Shown here: positions 1 to 11,889 of the stretch, in pieces
Layout of the letters: every line of letters starts with the position of its first letter
How positions within the stretch are numbered: position 1 is the first letter of the stretch
Origin: Ahaetulla prasina
Taxonomy: Eukaryota > Chordata > Lepidosauria > Squamata > Colubridae
DNA: 64,000 nt
Assembly: GCF_028640845.1 (NCBI RefSeq)
Contig: NC_080539.1
Location: 180,929,459-180,993,458, forward strand
Direction: 5' to 3'
Notes under the pieces: generated by a model
What the model was told of the DNA's origin: nothing
What the model saw: the letters and a program-made list of their open reading frames with translations, nothing else
Databases searched by the model: none
Translations under genes and position numbers: made by a program

Positions 1-120
1 TACTTCCTATTTTTATATTTTCAAGTTCCACTGAATGCTATGATGGAAAAAAAATCACCAGTGTGCTAGTTTCTACAGTCCTGTATACAATTCAGCTTTT
101 AAATGCCACTTAATGGAAGT

Positions 121-125
121 TCTAT

Positions 126-220
<95 letters not shown>

Positions 221-400
221 TAGTTCAATTTCTATACCGCCCTTCTCCCGAAGGACTCAGGGCGGTTTACAGCCGTTTAAAAACACAGAGAATACATAAT
301 ATAAATAACAAATTTAAAAACGAATTTAAAACGAATATTAAATAGGCCTAATTAACTAAAACGGTCATAGACTGACGTAAAACCCTTTAAAATTTAAAAT
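121..400 (-). mobile_element. L2 LINE 3' tail with (TTTA)n
   Basis: About 100 bases of TTTA/ATTT repeat (121-220) are followed by a block that, on the minus strand, reads as the L2 3' terminus: an AACCGCCCTGAGTCC-type motif, then GAAGGGCGGTATA, then the tail. The same terminus ends the coding L2 at 22859-23902. The apparent + ORF of repeated IYLF is just the microsatellite. Confidence 0.75.
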
Positions 401-1101
401 TATAATTAAAATGCACTTAGGTTAGTTAACTTTTCCCAAATTGGTTTGGAAATGAATTGAGCTATTTTTATTAAAACAGGAAATAGTAATTCCAAATTTT
501 CCCCAGGACTTGCCTCTATTATTCCAAAACTATTGTTTGAAGCTAAGGATTTTGGATTTTGGAGATTTGAAAAATAATCAATGACATACCCATAGTTTAG
601 GAGAATTCTCGTGGAAGCTTTTGCTGGCTAGCCAAGGCAGCCAAGCCATACAGATTCCTTGAGAGTTTTTGACAGCTTCAGGTTTCTACTGGCTATAGGA
701 TAGTAAGGACCGTGTAGCTGGCCCAATTCCTAATCCTTTGCTGCCTTTTTGCAATAACAAAAGCCTCGCTGAACTGCTGTCCTTTGAGGGACAGGAGAAC
801 TGTGCATATTGTGGGAAGAAGCAAAAATTACATCCCAAGTTCGATTCAAGATGAATCGGGGGGGGGGGGAATAATGTAAATTTTATTCTTTGAGGTGGTG
901 AAGTTCAGCATTCATTCATTTTCAAAACTGAGATTAATACAGAGATTCAAGAAAACCAGAATCTGTGTTCTAAGCAAAAGTAACTGAAGCAATACCATTC
1001 TAATATGCATTTTAAAAAAGATTTCCAGTCTACAAATTAAAGATACTTACTAACTTGAGCATCCTTAATAGAGTTCTCACTCTTTTTTGGGAATAGCTAA
1101 G

Positions 1102-1212
1102 TATTATTACTTAATAATACTTACTTAATTACTTAATTAATTAATTTATTAAAAATTAAATTAAATTAAATTAAATTTAAAAACTTAATTAATTAATTAA
1201 TTAATACTTAAT
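1102..1212. repeat. AT-rich TTAA/TTAAT low-complexity block
   Basis: This is a block of ATTA/TTAA repeats with local palindromes. It is flanked by a 10-base direct repeat, AATAGCTAAG, at 1092-1101 and 1213-1222, so it looks like an expanded or inserted simple repeat. Confidence 0.7.
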
Positions 1213-1222
1213 AATAGCTAAG

Positions 1223-1494
1223 GGCCTCTTGTGGCTCAACAGGCTAATGCAGTCTGTTATTAACACAGCTGCCTGCAATTAAAATTACTGCAGGTTCGAG
1301 TCCCACCAGGCCCAAGGTTGACTCAGCCTTCCATCCTTTATAAGGTAGGTAAAATGAGGACCCAGATTGTTGGGGGCAATACAAGTTGACTTTGTATATA
1401 ATATACAAATGGATGAGACTATTGCCTTACACAATGTAAGCCGCCCTGAGTCTTCGGAGAAGGGCGGGATATAAATTCAAATAATAAAAAAAAA
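1223..1494 (+). mobile_element. tRNA-derived SINE with L2-type tail (Sauria-related)
   Basis: A pol III A-box-like TGGCTCAACAGG lies at 1232-1243 and a consensus B box GGTTCGAGTCC at 1293-1303. The body has the Sauria-SINE block with AAAATGAGGACCCAG and TTGGGGGCAATA. The 3' end GCCGCCCTGAGTCTTC with AGGGCGGGATATAAAT matches the L2 3' end, so it was probably mobilised by L2. A near-identical copy lies at 24193-24460. Confidence 0.88.
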
Positions 1495-1569
1495 GTATAG
1501 TTTATCTAGTAATATAACCAATATAGGTTATATTACTAGATGAAAGAAATGAATTTGAAAAATATACAG

Positions 1570-1698
1570 CAAGGTTATCAAACTGGCGGCCCATGGTCCA
1601 GATGCATAATGTGTAGGCCACACACCCCCAGCTCCAAAAATGGCAAAAACATCACGAAACATCAGTGACGGCAATGTGACACGAGTTTGACCTCCATG
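1570..1698. mobile_element. hAT MITE, CAGGGCTGTCAAACT family (decayed copy)
   Basis: The ends read CAAGGTTATCAAACT and AGTTTGACCTCCATG, decayed forms of the family inverted repeat. The internal CGGCCCATGG and CACGAGTTTGAC blocks match the copies at 7238, 41065 and 48621. The flanking 8-mers match at 5 of 8 positions. Confidence 0.75.
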
Positions 1699-1699
1699 G

Positions 1700-3832
1700 T
1701 GTAGAGCATTCAGAAAAAAAACACTTTTTTCCTTATTCTTCCATTAAACAAAATGCAGGAAATATCAACAATAGAGATTCAAAATTGTTTTGTAACTACA
1801 GATCAGTTCTAGTTCATGCATATATATTTGGCAAAAGCAATAACTACTACAGTTTCATCAGTCATGTACTTTTTTGAATGCTTTTGCATATACTAACTAC
1901 AACAGAAGGAAACACATAATCATAGTAATTTTATACCATAGATAATTTTTCACTGAATTTTTAATTCTTCAGTATGGAATGGATTATAGGATGTATAATT
2001 CTTGCATGCTGTTTCTAATTCAGAAGGAACAACAGGCTAGATGTGGAGCAATTCTAACCAAAGTCTCATCCAGACCCAAAGATTATGGACGCCACTGTAA
2101 TTGAGTAACATTCGCAACCAGATAGTCATAGAGGGTGTTTCTTGTTTGTTTGTTTGTTTTGTTTAAAATAATACTTCTTTTACATTGGTTCCAACTAAAA
2201 CATTAATGTCCTTAAAACTTTTTACCAAAATGCCTAAAGCTGAATTTTAATATTATAGTTTCTTGTTTTAATTTACAGACTTTCCTTTTATAAAAAGGAT
2301 ACTGTTCAAATGTTAACTATATAGTTATTTTCACATTTAAGAATATCATAAATGTTTCTCTCTTTTCAAAGTGCTGTAACACTGTGCATAGCTAATTATA
2401 TTGTACCATCAGACCTTGTCTTTTGAACATTCTGGCATTTCATAGTGGAAAACTAATTATATATCCCATCACAGTGGTATACACAATTAACCATACAAGA
2501 CTTTTCAGTTAGTTATGGTACAGCGCTGCACTTCCAGCACTTATTCTTCAAGTAAAAAAAAAAAACTCAGTAGTTGAAATAGGCAGCTTAATTTGAAAGT
2601 GTAGACCACTTGTGCTATTAAAATTAATTCAATGGTATTCTCTTCTAGCTTCAGTGTTAGAAGTACAATAGTGAGGAAAATATGCACTGACAATTTACTA
2701 TGAATCTGTTGATGCGATGATTGCTAAATACGATCCAGCAACAGTTCACCTGACCAGACTAGTACGGTAAGCACAAACAGAAACTCCAGCAAGCTGTACT
2801 GTCATTCTCTCTCAATAAGGATACTTTCAATATTATCCCTTCCTGCAATCTAAAATATCTCTAGAAATGTGCAGGAAAAAATGCTTATTGCAAATATCAA
2901 CCCTTAGATAGAAAAAAGACTGCAGCTAAAATCATTTTATTAAGCATACTCTTTAGATCAAAACTAAATATCAGCCAATTTTAACTACCAAATAATGATC
3001 CATTCTTTTAAAATTGTTTTTGTAACAAAAAATATGGAACACAGCTTATTTTATGCAACACTGCTTATTAAATGCCTTAAAATTCTACATTTAGGCAATA
3101 ATGTTTTCACAACAACAAATTAGCTTGGTGATAGAACATATTTTATGAATGTTTTGTTGAAAGATATATTACATCTCTGACACTTTTAAGATCTATTAGG
3201 AGAGTTTGCTCATAAAGAAAATCTGACCAGATTTGATCTAGGCACATTCATATTGATTTCTGGTAATTGATGCTTTGCTCCCAAAACAATTACAGTATCA
3301 CTTCAGCAAATGGTGATAATAAAAAATCCAGGGAAACATTTTGTATCAAATTATGCAATATCATGAACGAATGCAACACACTGGAAAAACCTGTTCTGTG
3401 GCATCAATAATTTGATTCCTTGTAATGTAAGAGAAAAGAGTCAGTTAAGAATATAAGGATGATGTGAATTTCTGACAGACTTTTGGTGGATCTTGGGGTG
3501 TGGTGGGGGAGAAGAAAGGGAAGAGTAAGAAAGAAACTAAAGTGAAAGTAAAATTACATCCCAAAGAGCAAGCACAAATACTGTATGAAGAAGTATTTGA
3601 ATATAGATTCAACTCTCAAGAGAAAAATGAAATGTGATATGAAACGTATCTAGAATACAGTGAAAAGCATTATTTTACAGATTGCAGCAGAAAAATGCAT
3701 AATGTAATTTCCTATTAACTATGCTACTGGAGCATGAAAAAGATACTTTGTGGAATGCTGCAGTATAAGTTGCTGAATGAGAAAAAGAATGCATATAAGA
3801 AAATGTGTCCTAGAAGAATGAAGAAAGAAACT
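1700..3832. other. unique AT-rich DNA, no gene seen
   Basis: No recognisable exon or repeat was found apart from a short (TTTG)n near 2143-2160 and A runs. The longest minus ORF here (3719-3907) runs into a hAT remnant and is not a gene. Confidence 0.6.
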
Positions 3833-3840
3833 GTGTAAAG

Positions 3841-4054
3841 GATGGGTGTCCAACCTTTTGGCTTGCCTTAGCCACATTGAGTGAAGAGGAATTGTCTTGG
3901 TCAGCATATAAAATATATAACGTAGTTAATGAATATGAATATCACTAATATTCATTAACATTAATACATGTTAAAATGTTATGATCTTGTGGGACTACAT
4001 TACTAGTTGTCCAAGGCTGTATGCGGTCCATGGACTATGTATTACACATACCTG
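3841..4054 (+). mobile_element. hAT-Charlie-like nonautonomous element
   Basis: It begins GATGGGTGTCCAACCTTTTG and ends near CATACCTG. Internal blocks GGCTTGCC, GCCACATTGAGTGAAGA and GAATTGTCTTGG are typical of hAT MITEs with CAGGGGTGTCCAACC ends. The flanks GTGTAAAG (3833-3840) and GTTTAAAG (4055-4062) form an 8-bp duplication matching at 7 of 8 positions. Confidence 0.75.
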
Positions 4055-4107
4055 GTTTAAAGTGTATAAGGAAAAAGGGATAGTTTCAAAGAGTCTCTAC
4101 AAGTATA

Positions 4108-4259
4108 AGTGGGATAATCCAATAATCTGGATCCTCATTTTACTGACCTCGGAACGGTGGTAGGCTGAGCCAACATTGAGCCTGTCAGGATCAAACTCCT
4201 GAGAGTGGGCAGAATTAGTCTGCAATACTTCATTCTAACCACTGTGCCACCACAGCTCC
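4108..4259 (-). mobile_element. Sauria SINE, minus strand, 3' truncated
   Basis: On the minus strand the tRNA-like head reads GGTGGCACAGTGGTTAGAAT, then the Sauria body with GGCTCAGCC and AAAATGAGGATCCAGATTAT. The 3' end is missing. It sits just after the hAT remnant at 3841-4054. Confidence 0.82.
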
Positions 4260-4794
4260 TAAGGGTGATGTTATCTGAAATGAAACTAAAGAAATGCTGT
4301 AATCGGGATTTTAGATATGGATGCGGAAATGCGGAAAAAAGATAGATTTATTGTATGCTAATGTTCTCTACAAGAATCTGAATTACTAACAAGCAAAGCA
4401 ACTTGGCGGTAGTTAAGGCTCAATGGAATTCAAGATGGGCTGGACTTCGATCTCTGGTAGGTGCAAAGGGATTCAAGACTGATGACACATTTGACCCCTC
4501 CCTTGATCTCAGCCTGGTCATCTACAGGTTATAAATATTATAAATATTCTTATACAAAAAAGCAGAGGGAAAGAAAGCTATAAATTATATCAGAATGTTG
4601 AAAAATGATGAGGCTTCAGGTACAGAATGAATACCCCCACAACACCCACACACAGTTCTAAACTGGAGAAATGCTAAAAAGTGGATAGTTTGCTAATGAA
4701 GTGATTAGTGTGCAACTTAAGATGCAGCTGTGTTGGATAACTAGAAAAATGTTTTACATTCCATTAAATGAAGAGTAACAAAAATAAATGTAAA

Positions 4795-6070
4795 ACTGCA
4801 AGGATATAGTTAATTAAGCAGTTGGAGAAAATGTTTGCCAGAATTCTGATTGAAAGGATACAAGAGAAGATAATGATAAAGAACTGGAAAATTCAGTACA
4901 GTTTTATGCCAGGTTTATATTGCGGGTGAGGGAGAGATGTCATTAAAAATGTACAAAAAGGAGAAAATCACATCTTTTAACCTGGTAAATTTCCTGATGC
5001 ACTGAAAACCTATGATGAAGCAAATTTATGGAAACTAGGCCATCTATGGAATTGAAGTTTGGTTACTAAATACTCATTGGAATAAATCCAATAGATTGTA
5101 AAAAAATCATGGACCAGATTAAATGGAATGTTCATCATACCTCATTAACTGACCTTAGCTTTTTTTTAATGCACTTATAGATAAAAGAATACAGAATACA
5201 TATGTAAAAATTAGAGTACATGTTTATGCAGATGATGTTGAGTTGTTTGCTGAAAATCCAATTTTATTTATTTGTATCCCATCTGTATCATTTTTACAAA
5301 TAACTCAAGGTGGAGAATATATCCAACACACCTTCCTTCTACTTTCTACAAACATCAACCCTGTAAAATGAGTTGGGCTGAGAGAGAGTGACTGGCCCAA
5401 GGTCACCCAGCTGGCTTTCACAGCTAAGGCAAGACTAGAACATGGTCTCCGGCTTTCTAGGCTGGCACCATAACCACTAGACCAAATGTTAGGTAAAATG
5501 TACAATTCACTGAATAACATGGCTCTGCAAATTTTATGTACAAAAGACCAAGACATTTCTGTACTCAAGAAAAAGAGAAATGCCTTTAACAGGAATAGAA
5601 ATGTTTTTTTTTAAAATGAGCAAACAATTGCAAATTACCTGTAAGTGATGAAAAATTAGAGCAAGTAGATTAGTCTGTGTGTCTTGATAATAAAATTACT
5701 AAAGTTGAGGAAATAAATGGAGCAATTTTAAGATGAACAAATGTTGATAGAAAGATAGTCTGGTCTATTGTGAGGAATGAATATTTGCTGAAAGAAATAA
5801 ATGGCTGGATATAAAAGCATACACAATGTATAATTTTCACAATGTATGAAAATTAAGTTAATGTCAGGAACAACATAGTAAGTTTAATGTAGTACAAATG
5901 GGTTATTTAAGAAATGTATGGTGAAACAAGAAGAGATGAGGTCAAGAATGCATACTTAATAAGACTTAAGACTCTTTAAGACTCAGTCATAAGAATGAAT
6001 AAAAATTTAATAACAAAACAAATATATAAAGGGAGACTTTGAGGAAGTAAAAAACAAAGTCATGCTTGGA
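4795..6070 (+). mobile_element. RTE-like LINE reverse transcriptase, decayed and split
   Basis: Decayed + strand translation shows reverse-transcriptase landmarks in order: a stretch resembling EKMFARILIERIQEK (about 4827-4875), the catalytic motif YADDVELFAEN (5225-5257), and after an interruption VEEINGAIL, WSIVRNEYLLKEI and ETRRDEVKNAYL (about 5710-5970). This order fits the end of an RTE/BovB-type or similar LINE polymerase. Stops and frameshifts are frequent. A MIR-like SINE at 5262-5489 interrupts it on the other strand. The exact clade is uncertain. Confidence 0.6.
5262..5489 (-). mobile_element. MIR/CORE-type SINE inserted in the LINE
   Basis: On the minus strand the tRNA-like head reads TGGTCTAGTGGTTATGGTGC with a GTTCTAGTC B-box-like motif. 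The MIR-like block AGCTGGGTGACCTTGGGCCA follows, then a tail ending in AAATAAAAT. It splits the RTE-like LINE coding region. Confidence 0.75.
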
Positions 6071-6079
6071 TGAAGTTGA

Positions 6080-7229
6080 CAAGGCATTGAAAAAAGAAAA
6101 GTTTGAAGTTTAAACAAAACCTATATATGAATGTTAATATACTGTACTTTGAAATAGAAGTTTTCAGTTATAGTAGTGATAACCTATACTGAATTTTTGT
6201 ATATATTGTCATCCTGGGCCAACTTACAATGCCAGCATGAAATATCTTAAATTAATCTAATAGGGAAGTCAAATTGTCCTTAATATCTACCAAACTACAT
6301 TGTTTAAATGTACATAAAACTATCACAATCCATAGAATTTGGGTTGTAAAATACATATAGATAGACATATAGAAATAGAGAGAAGGGTAAAATAGCAGTT
6401 GATTTATTCAACATAAAATATTTTTAAAACCCTTCAAAATGAGAGAATTTGCAAAAGCTGGAAATGAAACTTCATAAATGTTATTATTTAAAAAAATATT
6501 GGAGGTTAATATTTTCCAATTTAAAAATTATTCTATCTGTACATTCAAACAAAGTGCATACAGTATTACAATGTCTTCAGAATCTTGCTAACTATACCAA
6601 AGTATGCTAAAAATAATAATCTATATACAATTAGAGCAATTAACTTCAGAAAAATATTTCAAAAACTAAAGTTATATAGGATTCAATGAGTGTGGTCCAC
6701 AAATATCAAGCTAGTGACCACCCATATATAGAAATATTTAGAATATACTTTCAAAAACAATTCTAAAGCCATATTTTTGCCCACACCTATGGAAAGAGAA
6801 AGATAAATATAATTTTTATAAAAATATTTAAATGTATCATTCAGATTCAGATATATTATTCTGAAAAATTAAAAAAATTAGAAGAATTTTAAAAGTTAAT
6901 ATTCTAATATTAAAGGATGAATGTCCAGTCAGATAATTACTAAACCATTACGCATAAAATATACAAAAAAATCCAGCATAATATTGTTTTTAAATTCAAA
7001 ATTATTTCTTCAATTATTAATTACTTGGAATATTAATTATATTACTAACATTATTATCACTCAGAAGGTAATAACATGATCTTATTTCAAAGCAAGTGAC
7101 TAGTCTTTTCCTAGGCTGAGACAAAACACAATCTAAAGATGTACAGCAATCAGTCTTCAAAAACTTCACATTTATGCTAACATATGAAGCACAAGATATT
7201 TTCAGTGACAAAAAACACAGTTCAATATT
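6080..7229. other. unique AT-rich DNA, no gene seen
   Basis: It is very AT-rich with no recognisable exon or repeat. A short minus ORF at 7017-7262 has no known features and overlaps the MITE. Confidence 0.6.
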
Positions 7230-7237
7230 CTCTAGCT

Positions 7238-7372
7238 CAGGGCTGTCAAATTCCCGGCCCATGGGCCGAATGCATCACATACTGGCCCCACCGATGCCCA
7301 GTTTACCAAAGGGGGAAAAAGTCCCAATACGTCATATAACACCGCCATGACACTGTGAGTTTGACAGCCCTG
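7238..7372. mobile_element. hAT MITE, CAGGGCTGTCAAACT family, intact
   Basis: This 135-bp element has ends CAGGGCTGTCAAATT and AGTTTGACAGCCCTG. A perfect 8-bp target duplication CTCTAGCT lies at 7230-7237 and 7373-7380, which is diagnostic of hAT transposition. It is too short to encode a transposase. Confidence 0.93.
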
Positions 7373-7394
7373 CTCTAGCTGATCTCAGACATCG

Positions 7395-7550
7395 GGCCAT
7401 TAATTTAGAGCTTCTAGCCAACTTCTCAGCCCTCCCCAGAAACACTGGACAGCCATTTGTGTAAGATCTCCTGCCTCGTGCAGAAGGTTGGACTAGATCT
7501 CCAAGATCCCTTCCAGCTTTGTGAATTTATAATATTATTGTATGCCCCGT
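7395..7550 (+). mobile_element. CR1 LINE 3' end fragment
   Basis: It contains AGAAGGTTGGACTAGAT, CTCCAAGATCCCTTCCAGC and TTTGTGAATTTATAATATT. These are the conserved CR1 3' untranslated blocks, in + orientation. Confidence 0.7.
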
Positions 7551-7559
7551 TGGTTTTCT

Positions 7560-8335
7560 GTTTTCAAGAGAAAAAAAACCTAGTTATATTTAGTTTATCA
7601 ATCTCTCTTCGTAAGAGTTACTTTCTACTCCTCTGATTAGTCCCCTTGCCACCAAATCTAATCTCTCCTTGAAGAATTAGTCTCCCTTCTCCAGATTAAT
7701 CTGTCTTTGTCTGAAATTGTTCTAATTTGTCTGAACCCTTTTTGTAGTGGAATATCCAAAAAGTGTGGTGTATTTTTTTTTAAAAAGTGAAACCTAATAA
7801 TTCAGAATATAGTGGAACTGTTATTTTCCCTGATTTGGAATCTAATTCTATTTTTGCAGTCTAAACTTGTATTTGCCCTTTTAATAGTCATGTCACAGTA
7901 TTTACTCATTCAGTTTGTGGTCACGTGGAGTTCCAACATCCTTTTGACATATGCTATTACCAACTCAAAAATGTTTGTTCTCTCATTATTCTCTCATGTT
8001 ATTTTGCTTTATTCTGTTTCTATCTTTAGTGTATGTTTTATTACTATGTATTATAGTAATATAGTCAATATTTCTAAACATTTATCTGAAGAAAATAATT
8101 AAAAAGTCATATCTCACTAATGTGAAGCCCTGCTTAGTACATTGCTCATAAATCTGGAGTTGCCATCCAAAAGAAATTCAAATTCTATGGACATGAATCT
8201 GATTATATCTTTACTCTATATGGTGCTTAAATAATACAAGGGGAAAAGCAGATATTATAGATACTAAGGGAGAAGAGAAATTGTATAATTTTAAGCTAAA
8301 TTTTAGGGAATAGTAAAGACTAACATTTTAAATAA
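7560..8335. other. unique AT-rich DNA, no gene seen
   Basis: The + ORF at 7812-8102 (96 codons) is rich in F, I, L and V and looks like a chance hydrophobic frame in AT-rich DNA. It has no splice or domain context. Confidence 0.55.
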
Positions 8336-8339
8336 TTCA

Positions 8340-8488
8340 GGAGTAGTGCACAATGATCTACTGGAAGAAGAGCAGTGGCAAATCCATTCTACAGAGTTGC
8401 CAGGAAAACTGCACGGCTGTCTCCATGAAGTCACCAGGAGTCAAGCTCGACTTGAAGGAGACTTTTCCCTTACTATTCCCTAGAAAAT
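8340..8488 (+). repeat. dispersed repeat, unclassified (also at 32900-33075)
   Basis: The block GAAGTCACCAGGAGTCAAGC followed by TCGACTTGAAGGAGAC recurs, diverged, at about 33023-33066. It resembles a repeat 3' region common in squamates, but I could not assign the family. Confidence 0.5.
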
Positions 8489-8499
8489 ATTTCCATGGA

Positions 8500-10050
8500 A
8501 AACCAAAAGAAGAAACATTTTCAAAAAATGTTTATTTCTGGATCACTTAAATATCACAAAAATCAATTTATGATAAAATTACACCCTACCCTTAATATAT
8601 TCTGAAAGTCTTTTGAACAAAATCTCACAGGGCTTCAATCCAAGGAGTTCCACTGTGGTAATAACTATATATTTTGTGCTTACTTGTGGTTTTGAAGGGA
8701 TTCTTAAGAAATGGCATGTCTTTAAAGATGAAAATAGGAACAACAAACAGAATGTGTTAGAGTTTCTCAACAATCTATTGAAATCTCCACCTTATAGACA
8801 ATGTAATAGCCACACCTTTTAACAGCCTACACTTCTTTTTGTAGTCCATTTTTAATATATTCAAGGATGGAAAGGCATATTAAAATCAACACAATTATTC
8901 ATTTACCCAGGGCGGGGGGAGGAGAACTGACATGTATTGTCCAGTCTTGCTTAATTTTTGCGTACATATTTATGTTCAAGAATAGCAGTAAGGGCCCATA
9001 TGAATAGAAATCTCTATCCATATAGTCCTCTGTAATCACAAATGTGAGATTAACAGAGGATAACAAAAGTAAACTGCAGAAATCCAGATAACTGCTAGAT
9101 GGCAATCAAATTTTACAGAAAACATTCTTGATTTCCATCTTACAATTGTCTAGATTTTTGAAGGTTACTTTGGGTAGCCTTAATTAATACATTTTTTTGA
9201 AGGCAGAAATACTCATCATTTCAAAAGAAATGAAAATGTTATATTTCTGTTTTTCTTCCATAATATCTCAGAAACTCTTGGTTATATAATATAAATAAAA
9301 CTAATACTAATTTTACCCAACACATACATATCACTGGAACTCAAGAAAATCACCTTTTGTTAATTGATTCATGACTGCTTAAAAGAACTAACATAATTCT
9401 GGCTTTCAGATTCACTTTCTCTTACTACAGTAATTCGCATTTCTGTAATAAATCCATACTTTTAACTACCACCATAATTAAGTAGCTTGTAAACACTGTT
9501 ATTTACTGTGGTAAATCAGATTTCCCATCACAATCTAAAATATTACAAAAAAGTTTCATATCTCTTAATTAAATTATCTCTTAACTAAATGGACCACAAC
9601 CAAGCTATCAAAAAGGACCCTGCACGCATTCCAGAGAAGGCAGTAAACATGCTTTCCAAAGACTGGAACCAGAATTACATCCATACAGTGGCTATATGGA
9701 TGGTGCTAATAAAAATAGGCTTGGTTGCTCTAGGTACATTTTAGAGAATTCTTAAAATCTCAACTTCACAGGGAGTGAGGAGGATGTAAATTGTACAACA
9801 TGCCACGTGACTCTGCCAATGGTCACCTGATAGCTGCTCACCTGATAGCTGCAATCTAATTGCTTCCTAGCTATTTTTGATGTTCTTTTTCAATGCTATA
9901 GCTGAGTCAGAAGTTAATTCAACTGTGAAAAGCAGTTCCAAAGGGGAAGTAGGGTAATAAGGAGTATGACACCAGTCCTTACCGGTGTCATGCTCCTTAT
10001 TACATGTGGAGAGGACCTTTGTTATTAATTCTGAAACACATTTTTTTCAT
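8500..10050. other. unique AT-rich DNA with one hairpin
   Basis: No gene or known repeat was recognised. A small duplication CACCTGATAGCTG occurs near 9825-9855, and a strong hairpin lies at 9954-10003. Confidence 0.55.
9954..10003. repeat. hairpin, 20-bp stem, 10-base loop
   Basis: The arms at 9954-9973 and 9984-10003 are reverse complements except for one position. The loop is AGTCCTTACC. It carries none of the MITE ends seen elsewhere in the window. Confidence 0.85.
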
Positions 10051-10054
10051 TTTA

Positions 10055-10409
10055 TACAACAGTTTATGCAACAGTTCATTTAGTGACTATTTAAAGTTAT
10101 GACTATACTTTAAAAAGTGACTTATGATCATTTTTCACACTTATGACATCGTAGCATCCCCATGGTCACATGATTGACATGCAGATGCTTGACAAGTGAC
10201 TCAATTTTTGATGGTTGCAGTATCCCAGAATCATGTAATCCCCTTTTGCGACTTTCTGACAAGCAAAGTCAATGGGGAAACCAGATTCATTTAATCACCG
10301 TGTTACTAATTTAGCAACTGCACTTAACAAATCTGGCAAGAAAAGTCATAAAAATTGTAAAATTAACTTAACAATTTAAATTTTGGTTGTAAGTTGAAGA
10401 CTACCTGTA
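10055..10409. mobile_element. Tigger-like (Tc1/mariner) nonautonomous element
   Basis: Snake-type repeat with blocks GTGACTTATGATCATTTTTC, GCATCCCCATGGTCACATGA and GACAAGCAAAGTCAATGGGG, ending GAAGACTACCTGTA. Family ends are TACAGGTAGTCCTCGACTTA and its complement, with TA target sites. A close copy is at 47637-47996. Confidence 0.8.
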
Positions 10410-10419
10410 ACATTTATAA

Positions 10420-11880
10420 AAATAATCTAGTGGATCTTGAGGTAACAAGAAGCTGGAATTCTACTGAATCAGGATAAACTAATCAGTCTATGGGAGCATG
10501 CATGTTCCAGTACCACTGACTTTAAAAAAAACATTCATCTTCCTAGATTTCAGTGCAGTTTCTTTTACGGTTGATAGCGATCCATCTTCTGTTGATTATA
10601 AAATTAACAATAACCTCCCCTAACTGTAACCAAAAACCTGAAAGTTGGGATAAGAATCGTCTAGTAAAGGATAGAATTATCAGATGGCCTAATTGGGTAG
10701 CAAACATTCTTTTACTAGTTTGAAGAAAGCAACTGGGATTGCACACTTAATCTGCACAATGGCCCATCCATTAATGCAGTAATTAGTAATTTTCAGTTAT
10801 TAATATTTCATATGTAGGATGTTTTGGTTAAAGCTCTTCCTAATAATATTCCATATGCAGGATGTTTGGTTAAAACTCTGATAGCTAGAAAAAAATCATA
10901 GAAAGAGAGTGTACAAATGACCAAATATCAGTAATTTTCAAGCATAATACACAAGTAAAGAAAAATCTAATAGGCTCTGCTAAAAATTAAAATAGAACTT
11001 CAAAGGCAAAATAGGGAAATCATTGCTTAAATAATGAAATTTTTATAAAACTTCTGCCTTTTAGCAATTTGTTTTAGCTGTCTTATCTTCAGGGATATTG
11101 GTGGTATCATTTCTCCAGGTGTGCAGACTGAACATTTTCTGTTCAGTGGTATTCAGTGGTAACTGCCGCTTACAACTGCCACTTCATCTTATCTGAAGAA
11201 AAAATAAATAAGGTAGAAGCAATTTAAATTCAGAAGAATTATTGTGGATTAATATTGATGGTGGGCTCCTCTACTGATGTAGTTAAGTTCTTCATATCAA
11301 TTGACTGTACATTTTTAATAACTGGAAGACTTGTTCAAATATATACTGTATCATTGTTATCACTAAGAGGCAACAAAAATGTCCATCAAACTATCTCTCA
11401 ATCATTTGTTAGGTATAATAGGTTAAAAACTACATACCTTTATTGATGGACTGAACGTTGCAAAGCAAAGTCTTAGTAGAAAGAAGTTATTTTTAAAAAG
11501 TCAGATCAGCTCTACCTTGAGACTTGACTTGGCAGCTCAAAAACCCAAATAAATAAATGTAGATCAATACTTAGCCTTCCTACAGTTGGCTGAGAAATAC
11601 ACTGCACTCTTGGGAAAACCATATGTTGCCATGTAGATATGAAAGTATCATTTAATTCAGGGAATTAAATTTACCTCAGAGAAAAATTGTTCACTATCAT
11701 CTCATTTTGATTTTGAAATTCCTTGAGATTAATCTTTTGTACGTCAGTTGTGCCTCTCAAGGACCTTCTACTCATCACGTCTATAGCAGAAAGTGGTAAA
11801 ATAATATTGCATTATGGTATATCTTTTGCACCCACTATATAAATTTATTGGTGTAAGTCCTTTTACTACCAAACTCCCTC
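10420..11880. other. unique AT-rich DNA with a 36-bp tandem duplication
   Basis: No gene was recognised. Units at 10801-10837 and 10844-10879 (TAATATTYCATATGYAGGATG, then GGTTAAA) are diverged tandem copies. The + ORF at 11255-11446 has no recognisable features. Confidence 0.55.
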
Positions 11881-11889
11881 GCACCCCCT

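Noticed and set aside
103..345. 80-codon + ORF of repeated IYLF
   Set aside because: It is the translated TTTA microsatellite and L2 tail.
1223..1310. Possible functional tRNA gene from A and B boxes
   Set aside because: The boxes belong to a tRNA-derived SINE; there is no cloverleaf or terminator, and the sequence continues into the SINE body.
7812..8102. 96-codon hydrophobic + ORF as a membrane protein
   Set aside because: Composition follows AT-rich DNA, with no homology, splice context or promoter.
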